Source of the DNA: Candidatus Hodarchaeota archaeon
Lineage (GTDB): Archaea; Asgardarchaeota; Heimdallarchaeia; Hodarchaeales; Hodarchaeaceae
Direction: 5' to 3'
NCBI GenBank assembly: GCA_016840305.1
Contig: JAEOSP010000301.1
Coordinates: 1 to 5,165 of the forward strand
Length of the DNA stretch: 5,165 nucleotides
This document shows positions 1 through 5,165 of this stretch, piece after piece. Below the pieces are notes generated by a model. That model saw only the letters and a list, made by a program, of their open reading frames with translations. It was not told the DNA's origin and ran no database searches. How positions within the stretch are numbered: position 1 is the first letter of the stretch; every line of letters begins with the position of its first letter. The position numbers and the translations under genes are program-made.

Positions 1-1551
1 TACCCATGCGGAAATACTATAATCACCTGTCCCAATTCCAGGATCCCAGATCCCCAATTCTATAGTATCATCCAATCCATCAAATCTTCTCCCCTCTCCA
101 ATTTGAGCTGACTCGGATGTAGAACCTATGTTTGTACCGTTTATACTTTTCGAAGAAGATTCAAGTAAATCTGGATTCATATGCCACACTCCTACATAAT
201 TATCATTCCAAACATCTGTAGGGTTTTGTTGACTCTGGATCGTTGGATTATTATAATACATGTATATTATGGTGTCCATATTCGCATTAAGAACTGGAAT
301 GCGGATCCACGTTACTAAGATAGCGTGCGTAGCATTATATGTTACATCGAATACTTCAATTTCATGATTAAGTTTCTGATGATCAACGGTAAGGAATAGG
401 ATATCATCTCCATCTACCTGCGAATTGACTCGTAAATCCTCATCATATAACACAAAGAGGAAAGGAAAATCAGTCAGATTCGAAGGGACTACATCACTAT
501 CAATAATGAATTTCTTACGATTCTCAAACGAACTTGCACCCCAGTTGGTATTGAGCTGCTCTTCAACAGTGAGAAAATAAAAGTCACCAGGGTTCAATTG
601 ATTATTATATTCCGTTTTTATCCATGTTGTTGATTTGGAAGAGTTTAATATTCTAATTTCGTCAATACCTCCCTTCCAAAATCTTTCATTAAAATTGTAG
701 TACTGTCGTGCAATATGTGCTTCCTCTCCACTATCAATTAAGGTGTTTGTATCGAAGTCTGTCTGTAATTCACCATCTATGTAAAGATTATTCATTCCGT
801 TGTTTATTACTCCAACAACATAATGCCAATCACTATCAGTATAGGTAAAATCACTTTCTGCACTTGTCATCTCTCCATTACCCACCCATAGTTTGAAAGT
901 GTTATCAGAATGACGGACTAAAGCGTATCCCCTGTCCCTGGTATCATCTAATTTTCCAGCAATTCCCATATATTCTCCCGATGATCCCACAATTTTTACC
1001 CAAGCTTCAATAGTCACTTCATCAGTTAGTTGTAGACTGATGGCATTGGGAATGGAAATATAATTTGAACCATCGAAATCTAATCCTATTCCTGAACTAC
1101 CCGTGATCTGGGAAGGGGCTGTCCCTCCGAACTGTCCATTATTCGAATATGGAGAACTATCTAAATATGGTCCAGAAGATTCTTGAAGATGCCACACTCC
1201 TCTGTAGCTAGAATTCCATACGCTGTCCGCTTGTTCTTGGTTTACTGCAATCGGATTTCCGTAATACATTGTAATAGTAGTATTCATAGTCCCAGAGAGA
1301 CTAGGAATCAGAATCCATGCAACAAGATAGGCGTGAGTGGAGTTATATGTGATATCAAAATGTTCAAGCTCGTGACTTAATTGGTGATTTGTGGTGTCCA
1401 GAAAGATGATGTCATCGCCATCAACTTGGCAGTGATTACGGAGATCTGTATCAAAGAGTTCAAACTGCATAGGGAAGTTATTTAGGTCGCCCTCCACCTG
1501 TGCAACATTAATTGTTATGTTTTTTCGATAGTTATAATCAGGCGCTCCCCA
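1..1551 (-). repeat. Tandem DUF2341-LamG protein-level repeat (second copy incomplete)
   Basis: The exported protein is built from a duplicated unit. Copy 1 covers residues about 85-420 and copy 2 starts at 421. WGA (85/421), VDGDD (127/463), MYYxNP (179/515) and VWH (203/539) are all exactly 336 residues apart, so the DUF2341 part has no indels. By hand count about 52 of the 100 positions from WGA to MYYxNP are identical. The LamG part differs slightly in length: the FDG motif is shifted to 331 residues. This degree of divergence suggests an old duplication, not a recent one. Confidence 0.85.
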
Positions 1552-1803
1552 GTTCTCATAGATTATTCTATTGGCACGTATCGTAGGTAGAAATGACTCC
1601 TGGTTATTTGATGAAATAGGTTCTTGATTGGCCTCAATTACCTTAAGAGGGGAAGTACCCTCGTAAACATAATCTGGATTGCGTAAGGAGGGCAGTGAAC
1701 TAGGTTTTTGGCCATTTTCGACAAAATCTGGATGAAAAGGGAGTTTACTGGAGAAACTACCAACTACTAGTACAAAGAAAAGAGTTAATAAAATTTTCCG
1801 CAT
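1..1803 (-). CDS. Secreted DUF2341/LamG repeat protein, partial (3' end outside window)
   Basis: The frame is open for 601 codons from an ATG to the window edge with no stop, so the C-terminus is missing. Residues 1-19 look like a Sec signal peptide (MRK, then a hydrophobic run ending VVGSFSS), which suggests export to the cell surface or medium. After a low-complexity linker (about 20-80) come a DUF2341-type domain (about 84-195, with VDGDDIIFLD and MYYGNP), a LamG/concanavalin-like domain (about 200-413, with IEAWVK, WHYVVGV, LYIDGE, GGIDEIRI), a second DUF2341 (about 420-532) and the start of a second LamG (from about 536). LamG folds usually bind carbohydrate or protein, so an adhesin or glycan-binding role is inferred; no catalytic domain is visible. 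Eight N-X-S/T sequons occur. No Shine-Dalgarno site precedes the ATG. The missing part could hold more repeats, an enzyme domain or a membrane anchor. Confidence 0.88.
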   Translation of the reverse strand, partial: MRKILLTLFFVLVVGSFSSKLPFHPDFVENGQKPSSLPSLRNPDYVYEGTSPLKVIEANQEPISSNNQESFLPTIRANRIIYENWGAPDYNYRKNITINVAQVEGDLNNFPMQFELFDTDLRNHCQVDGDDIIFLDTTNHQLSHELEHFDITYNSTHAYLVAWILIPSLSGTMNTTITMYYGNPIAVNQEQADSVWNSSYRGVWHLQESSGPYLDSSPYSNNGQFGGTAPSQITGSSGIGLDFDGSNYISIPNAISLQLTDEVTIEAWVKIVGSSGEYMGIAGKLDDTRDRGYALVRHSDNTFKLWVGNGEMTSAESDFTYTDSDWHYVVGVINNGMNNLYIDGELQTDFDTNTLIDSGEEAHIARQYYNFNERFWKGGIDEIRILNSSKSTTWIKTEYNNQLNPGDFYFLTVEEQLNTNWGASSFENRKKFIIDSDVVPSNLTDFPFLFVLYDEDLRVNSQVDGDDILFLTVDHQKLNHEIEVFDVTYNATHAILVTWIRIPVLNANMDTIIYMYYNNPTIQSQQNPTDVWNDNYVGVWHMNPDLLESSSKSINGTNIGSTSESAQIGEGRRFDGLDDTIELGIWDPGIGTGDYSISAWV

Positions 1804-1807
1804 AAAT

Positions 1808-1823
1808 ACAGAACAAATTCTGT
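1808..1823. promoter_or_regulatory. Inverted repeat just upstream of the exported-protein start
   Basis: ACAGAA and TTCTGT form perfect 6-bp arms around a CAAA loop. The repeat lies 4 bases upstream of the minus-strand ATG at 1803. At this position it could be an operator overlapping the transcription start or a small hairpin in the 5' leader. No other copy was found in the window, so a role is only suggested by position. Confidence 0.3.
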
Positions 1824-1868
1824 TCAACGCTTCCCGTACCGTGTAAGTAGTGAAATACATGTCATAGG

Positions 1869-2143
1869 ATGGTTTTAAAATCCCCTTCTTTTGTGAATTC
1901 AATGGTTTTAAGAGTTATTGGCAAAACTGAAACATATTTGTCTGCTATTTGTCAAAAAACAACAAAAAACTCATTCTCTTCGATCGAGAAGGGCAAATAC
2001 CTGATATTAAAAAACGATTCAAGATTAAAAAGCATACCTCAACAAACTATTCTGATTTAGAGATTCTACTTCAACCAATAGGAACAATGATTAAGATAGA
2101 ACTAACTGAAGTCTTTGATATAGTTACGAAATATCTATTATAA
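1869..2143 (+). pseudogene. Possible frameshifted small gene, unknown product
   Basis: This 334-base gap between two minus-strand genes holds two overlapping plus-strand open frames. The first starts at ATG 1869 and reads MVLKSPSFVNSMVLRVIGKT and onward. The second is open from about 1931 to a TAA at 2141-2143, reads KKLILFDREGQIPDIKKRF and onward, and ends in a plausible amphipathic stretch (IKIELTEVFDIVTKYLL). A minus-one shift at A-AAA-AAC (1964-1970) would join them into a protein of about 91 residues. Two A6 tracts here make loss of one base, or an assembly error, the simplest explanation; programmed frameshifting is possible. The stop meets the convergent GTPase stop in TTATAA. I recognise no family, and there is no clear ribosome-binding site. 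It may also be non-coding spacer or an unjoined 64-codon ORF starting at TTG 1949. Confidence 0.3.
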
Positions 2144-2695
2144 CATCTTTTTCGATATTTTTCTGCCAAGCAGTTCGAACACTTTATCCACGTTCAAGCC
2201 TGTTTTAGCAGAGGTTTCATAGAATTTAATTTCATTCTCCGTGGTGTTTTGATTATCTAATAGCCTAGATTTAATATAATATTCAACTGATTTACTAGAA
2301 ATTCTAATTTCATCTTCTAAATCAAATTTATTTCCAAGAACTATCAGAGTTGGGTTTGAAACTTTACAATGCTTCAGAAATTCATCCGACCATTTTTGTA
2401 AACTCTCTAACGAGTCTGGACTAGTAAGATCAAAAACTAAGAATGCCCCCGCCGCTCCTTTATAATAAAAAGAACGTATCGTGCTGAAAGAAGGTTGACC
2501 AGCTAGATCCCAAATCTGAAAACGAATTTCCTGTCGACCAAAATCAGTTTCAAGAGATATCTGTTTGGATGTGAAATCTGATCCTAAAGTGGGAATATAA
2601 TCGGAAATAAAACCTTTCCCTAAGAATCTATTAGCTAAACTTGTTTTACCAACAAAACCATCCCCAAGTAAACAAACCTTGGCAATTAAAGCCAT
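2138..2695 (-). CDS. Ras/Rab-like small GTPase
   Basis: This is a 185-residue single-domain GTPase of the Ras superfamily, a GTP/GDP molecular switch expected in the cytoplasm or at membranes. All G motifs are present: P-loop GDGFVGKT (11-18), switch I Thr36 in PTLGSDF, WDLAGQ (62-67) with the catalytic Gln67, NKFD (122-125) and ETSAK (160-164). PTLGSDF and the YYKGAAGAFLVFDLT stretch (77-91) resemble Rab signatures, so it is closer to Rab than to Arf or MglA. Two oddities are Phe14 at the position of Ras Gly13 and roughly 10 extra residues between helix 4 and ETSAK (about 145-156). The C-terminus ends SKKML with no cysteine, so classical prenylation is not possible. Such GTPases are greatly expanded in Asgard archaea. 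AGGGA six bases before the ATG is a weak ribosome-binding site. The specific partner is unknown; no GAP, GEF or roadblock gene is adjacent. Confidence 0.95.
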   Translation of the reverse strand: MALIAKVCLLGDGFVGKTSLANRFLGKGFISDYIPTLGSDFTSKQISLETDFGRQEIRFQIWDLAGQPSFSTIRSFYYKGAAGAFLVFDLTSPDSLESLQKWSDEFLKHCKVSNPTLIVLGNKFDLEDEIRISSKSVEYYIKSRLLDNQNTTENEIKFYETSAKTGLNVDKVFELLGRKISKKML

Positions 2696-2700
2696 AAAAT

Positions 2701-2712
2701 ATCCCTGAACTG
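2701..2712. repeat. 12-bp direct repeat, copy 1 (overlaps GTPase leader)
   Basis: ATCCCTGAACTG recurs at 2846-2857 in the same orientation. The match continues as (T)GAAC in this copy and GAAC in the other if one base is gapped. On the minus strand this copy contains the AGGGA that serves as the GTPase ribosome-binding site, so a protein bound here could affect GTPase transcription or translation. It could instead be a relic of a duplicated leader. Confidence 0.45.
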
Positions 2713-2746
2713 TGAACGTATTATCTGGTGAATTTATTAAAGCCCC

Positions 2747-2756
2747 TATATTTAAA
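2747..2756 (-). promoter_or_regulatory. Candidate TATA box for the GTPase gene
   Basis: On the minus strand the sequence reads TTTAAATATA, close to the archaeal TATA consensus. A start about 25 bases downstream would fall near 2722-2726 and give a leader of roughly 30 bases that includes AGGGA. The upstream flank is not a good BRE, and AT-rich spacer gives chance matches, so this is tentative. Confidence 0.35.
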
Positions 2757-2765
2757 GGAACCGAA

Positions 2766-2789
2766 ATTCAGATTCTGGTATAATCGAAT
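2766..2789. promoter_or_regulatory. Inverted repeat in the divergent intergenic region
   Basis: Left arm ATTC(A)GATT and right arm AATCGAAT pair over 8 bp with one bulged A, around the loop CTGGTAT. It sits between the candidate GTPase TATA box and the hydrolase gene, where an operator for either divergent gene could lie. AT-rich DNA gives such structures by chance. Confidence 0.25.
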
Positions 2790-2845
2790 AGAAACAACAT
2801 ATTTGGTTAATGATTATGAATATGAGGTGAAAATATAAATTTCAA

Positions 2846-2857
2846 ATCCCTGAACTG
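2846..2857. repeat. 12-bp direct repeat, copy 2
   Basis: This is the second copy of ATCCCTGAACTG, 145 bases from copy 1 and about 50 bases upstream of the candidate hydrolase TATA box. Two matching sites, one near each divergent start, fit a shared regulator. No regulator gene is seen in the window. Confidence 0.45.
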
Positions 2858-2908
2858 GAACATTACTTGTCCTAACTAATTAGAATGAATTGAGGAGCAA
2901 ATAGCCTA

Positions 2909-2916
2909 TTTAATAA
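2909..2916 (+). promoter_or_regulatory. Candidate TATA box for the cysteine hydrolase
   Basis: TTTAATAA is centred about 22 bases before the ATG at 2934. With usual archaeal spacing, transcription would begin at or next to the start codon, giving a leaderless mRNA. This fits the lack of a Shine-Dalgarno site directly before the ATG; the nearest purine-rich run (GAGGAG, near 2892) is too far upstream. Confidence 0.35.
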
Positions 2917-2933
2917 ATTTTTATGAGTTGGTC

Positions 2934-3479
2934 ATGAATTTGAAGAATACAGCTCTCATAGTTGTCGATATGCAATTAGGAAATTTCATTGGTGCTGTTC
3001 CAATAAACCAAGGAAGATCATTATTGGAAAATACAAAGTTAATTCTTCATATTGGTAGGGAATTAGATTTACCAATAATTTTTATTCAAAATATGGGAGG
3101 AAAAGGTGATCCTGATGAACCTGATACGGAAGGGTGGCAGATTCATCCAGAACTAAGCGTTACCAGAAGGGATCAAATAATTCAAAAAACGACTCCTGAT
3201 GCGTTTTACAAAACCCAGTTAAATGATATTCTAAATGATATGAATATTGAACATTTAATCATACTAGGTCTTCAGACAGAATTCTGTATTGATACAACAA
3301 TCAGGAGAGCTTTCAGTATTGGATTTCAAGTTATATTAGTTGAAGATTGTCATAGTACATGGGATTCAGATATATTATCAGCTTCTCTAATAATAGATCA
3401 TCATAATCAGGTATTAAGTAACTTTTTTGCGCAATTAATAACAACTGAAGAGCTTTGTAAATCTCTGGCCAAGAAATAA
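2934..3479 (+). CDS. Isochorismatase-family cysteine hydrolase
   Basis: The product is a 181-residue cytoplasmic hydrolase of the isochorismatase/nicotinamidase superfamily, full length for the single-domain family. The expected catalytic triad is Asp12 (ALIVVDMQ), Lys85 (IIQKTTPDAF) and Cys118 (GLQTEFCIDTTIRRA). Other conserved parts are the TEGWQIHPEL segment (65-74) and a C-terminal HSTWDS plus DHHN region, typical of the nicotinamidase-related subgroup. These enzymes usually cleave a C-N amide or carbamoyl bond through a cysteine thiol, but the substrate cannot be read from sequence. The nicotinamidase metal site is not obvious, so nicotinamidase is not claimed. ATG 2934 is preferred because the family motif starts a few residues later; TTG 2928, two codons upstream, is an in-frame alternative. 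The gene is divergent from the GTPase and convergent with the kinase, so probably monocistronic. Confidence 0.92.
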   Translation: MNLKNTALIVVDMQLGNFIGAVPINQGRSLLENTKLILHIGRELDLPIIFIQNMGGKGDPDEPDTEGWQIHPELSVTRRDQIIQKTTPDAFYKTQLNDILNDMNIEHLIILGLQTEFCIDTTIRRAFSIGFQVILVEDCHSTWDSDILSASLIIDHHNQVLSNFFAQLITTEELCKSLAKK

Positions 3480-3502
3480 TATATTTAAGAATTCATCGAT
3501 AA

Positions 3503-3518
3503 TTATTATTACTTCTTT
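3503..3518 (+). terminator. Possible T-rich terminator after the hydrolase
   Basis: TTATTATTACTTCTTT lies 24 bases past the hydrolase stop, in the short spacer between convergent genes. Archaeal terminators are often T-rich tracts without a stem, which this resembles. There is no strong hairpin and no long unbroken T run, so support is weak. No equivalent T run follows the kinase stop on the other strand. Confidence 0.25.
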
Positions 3519-3537
3519 GATAAAACACCATTTTGAT

Positions 3538-5118
3538 TTATATAATTAAAGGGATTCTAATCGAAGCTGTTGTTCCTTTTCCTATCCCTTCACTTACAGC
3601 CGTTATGGTGCCATTATGTGCTTTAATTATTTCACGAGAGAGATACAAACCAATTCCTGTACCTCTAACATCAAAGTTTGTTGGAAAAGACACAAATTTA
3701 TCAAAAATTCTATCAATATGAGTTGGGTCTATTCCAGCTCCATTATCAGTGATATCTAGCTGGAGTTGATCGTTCACTCTCTTTAAAACTATGCTTATAG
3801 TTCTAGTTACATTTGAGGTATTTTTAATAGAATTATTAAGGACATTATTTATCACAGTCAATAACCTTGAAGAATCTCCCTGAATGAAAAATGGTTTCTT
3901 ATCTTTGGATTCAAAATGAATTTGCCCTGAATATAATTTGAAATAAGGTTCGAGAGAAGGTATAAGAAATTCTTGAAAGTCAATTTTGTTCAAAGAGACC
4001 TCAAACATTCCACGTTCCAGCTTATAGATATCACTAACACCTTCGCTAAGCTCCTCAAGTCGTTTGATATTCCGAATCATAGTTTCAAAAATCATTATTC
4101 TTTCTTCATCCCCCTCTCTTTTCAACAGAATTTCAGTATATCCTCTAAGGATCGTTAATGGAGTCTTTAATTCATGAGTTGTTTGATCGATAAATTCTTT
4201 TTGTCTTTTACTAAATTCTCCCTTCTGTATTTCTAATTTTTTACGATCAGTTATATCAGTAAATACTGTAAGAACCCCATCAAATTTATTGTCTGAAGAA
4301 AAAATAGGTGTTGCAGTAACAATAACAGGTATGAGTTTTCCTGCTTTTGTTGACAATATAGACTCGTATACACTCCCAATTCCCTTGGATCGCTGGAGTG
4401 ATTCCATTTGAGTATTTTCAAGCTCTTCTATCGGAATAATGGTCGTCCAATGTTTGCCAATCAACTCATTTTTTTTATAACCAAGCATACGTTCTGTTTT
4501 TGGGTTAACAAATTTTATTGCTCCCTCTGAATCTTCTAAAAGAACACCTTCCTCCATTTTCTCTACCAACATCCGATATTGCTCCTCACTCTTACGTAAA
4601 GCTTCTTCCACTTTTTTTCGGTAGGAATTATCAAACATCACTCCTTGTAACCAGCTTGTTTTACCTGTACTGTCAGTCATATTTTGAATTCTTTCATAAA
4701 TCCACGCAATTTGACCATTTTTTTTAATTATACGATATTCGCGCCCTACAGAGTATTTAGGTACAGTTAGTAGTTTTTCTGATGTGTTATAAATCACATC
4801 TAAGTCATCAGGATAGATTACTTCATTCCATTTGAGATTCCCACTTGTGAAATCTTCTTCTGTATAACCAGTAATTCCTTCTACATTTCCGTGAAAAAAT
4901 ATGGGAGTAAAGTCCATTTTACCTCTAAAGGCAATTCCTTCAAAATTATGTACAAATGAACTATAGAGACCTTCATTTTTGATGATGGTCTCTTCCATTA
5001 ATTTACGCTCCTCTCTCATTTTATCAGATTCAATCTTAGCTTTATCGAGTTCCTGTCTAATTAATTGTTTAATATCAGAAGGAATATCTTCTCTTTCCAA
5101 GATTGATTCTAAATCCAT
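3538..5118 (-). CDS. Soluble PAS-PAS sensor histidine kinase
   Basis: This 526-residue kinase has a charged, probably coiled-coil N-terminus (about 15-50), PAS 1 (about 51-167, with GNVEGITGYTEEDF, a YPDD loop and a PAC segment REYRIIKKNGQIAWIYERI), PAS 2 (about 177-293, with FVNPKTERMLGY and VFTDITDRKK), a dimerisation and phosphoacceptor helix (H box THELKTPL, His315), and a HATPase_c domain: N box NNVLNNSIKNTS (Asn429), G1 DNGAGI (458-463), F box IFDKF (471-475), G2 GTGIGLYLS (486-494). There is no signal peptide or membrane segment, so it should sense a cytoplasmic or diffusible signal. His autophosphorylation and transfer to an aspartate receiver are expected, but no receiver domain or response-regulator gene is visible, so it is an orphan here. 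The PAS ligand is unknown. The start is fixed by a good ribosome-binding site. All key catalytic residues are present. Confidence 0.95.
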   Translation of the reverse strand: MDLESILEREDIPSDIKQLIRQELDKAKIESDKMREERKLMEETIIKNEGLYSSFVHNFEGIAFRGKMDFTPIFFHGNVEGITGYTEEDFTSGNLKWNEVIYPDDLDVIYNTSEKLLTVPKYSVGREYRIIKKNGQIAWIYERIQNMTDSTGKTSWLQGVMFDNSYRKKVEEALRKSEEQYRMLVEKMEEGVLLEDSEGAIKFVNPKTERMLGYKKNELIGKHWTTIIPIEELENTQMESLQRSKGIGSVYESILSTKAGKLIPVIVTATPIFSSDNKFDGVLTVFTDITDRKKLEIQKGEFSKRQKEFIDQTTHELKTPLTILRGYTEILLKREGDEERIMIFETMIRNIKRLEELSEGVSDIYKLERGMFEVSLNKIDFQEFLIPSLEPYFKLYSGQIHFESKDKKPFFIQGDSSRLLTVINNVLNNSIKNTSNVTRTISIVLKRVNDQLQLDITDNGAGIDPTHIDRIFDKFVSFPTNFDVRGTGIGLYLSREIIKAHNGTITAVSEGIGKGTTASIRIPLII

Positions 5119-5124
5119 TTAATT

Positions 5125-5130
5125 ACCTCT
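5125..5130 (-). promoter_or_regulatory. Shine-Dalgarno site of the histidine kinase
   Basis: On the minus strand AGAGGT lies six bases before the ATG at 5118, a good distance and a good match to the 16S tail. It supports this ATG over later in-frame methionines such as residue 34. It is the clearest ribosome-binding site in the window. The remaining bases to 5165 are AT-rich spacer with no supported gene. Confidence 0.7.
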
Positions 5131-5165
5131 ATTTCGTTTTTTAATATTAGCCTGGATGTGAAGAA

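Noticed and set aside
1183..1380. Plus-strand open frame of 65 codons
   Set aside because: It lies wholly inside the exported DUF2341/LamG gene on the other strand, shows no protein family features and is a shadow.
2928..2930. TTG as the hydrolase start codon
   Set aside because: It adds only two residues, has no ribosome-binding site, and an ATG two codons later fits the family N-terminus and promoter spacing better.
2696..2933. Possible tRNA, small RNA or CRISPR repeat in the divergent spacer
   Set aside because: There is no cloverleaf, no regular repeat-spacer array and no GC-rich structured block; only short repeats and TATA-like motifs are present.
3533..3721. Plus-strand open frame of 62 codons at the end of the kinase gene
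   Set aside because: It is antisense to the conserved HATPase G2 region of the kinase, which is clearly the coding strand.
3973..4158. Plus-strand open frame of 61 codons
   Set aside because: It is antisense to the kinase phosphoacceptor domain (H box), with no independent evidence of coding.
4518..4727. Plus-strand open frame of 69 codons
   Set aside because: It is antisense to the kinase PAS region; its leucine- and phenylalanine-rich translation reflects the complementary codons.
5141..5150. AT-rich TTAATATTAG as a TATA box for the kinase
   Set aside because: Normal spacing would place the transcript start at the ATG and leave the good Shine-Dalgarno site untranscribed, so the true promoter is probably beyond the window.

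Overview
This AT-rich window probably comes from an Asgard archaeon (Loki- or Heimdall-like). That placement is inferred from three things: a small Ras/Rab-type GTPase with all five G motifs and a Rab-like YYKGA signature, an exported protein with alternating DUF2341 and LamG modules, and a soluble PAS-PAS histidine kinase. All genes are compact and intronless, and translation starts are of archaeal style: one clear Shine-Dalgarno site and one start that looks leaderless. No rRNA or ribosomal marker is present, so the phylum is not proven.

Layout: (1) bases 1-1803, minus strand, hold the N-terminal 601 codons of a secreted adhesin-like protein that runs off the left edge. It has a signal peptide, then a DUF2341-LamG unit, then a second copy cut by the window end. 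(2) Bases 1804-2137 lie between that gene and the GTPase. They hold a small inverted repeat beside the adhesin start and, on the plus strand, a possible frameshifted small gene. (3) Bases 2138-2695, minus strand, encode the Rab-like GTPase. (4) Bases 2696-2933 form a divergent control region with candidate TATA boxes, a 12-bp direct repeat and an inverted repeat. (5) Bases 2934-3479, plus strand, encode an isochorismatase-fold cysteine hydrolase. (6) A convergent spacer of under 60 bases follows. (7) Bases 3538-5118, minus strand, encode a cytoplasmic histidine kinase with two PAS domains and a clear ribosome-binding site.

Nothing indicates a single operon. Neighbours are divergent (GTPase/hydrolase), convergent (hydrolase/kinase), or separated by a gap of more than 300 bases (GTPase/adhesin). 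The genes cover surface binding, GTPase signalling, small-molecule hydrolysis and signal sensing, but the sequence gives no direct evidence that they act together. The most unusual elements are the repeated motif in the divergent promoter region, the slippery-heptamer frameshift ORF, and the GTPase with an insertion before ETSAK and no lipidation cysteine. I see no CRISPR array, transposon, tRNA or defence system.
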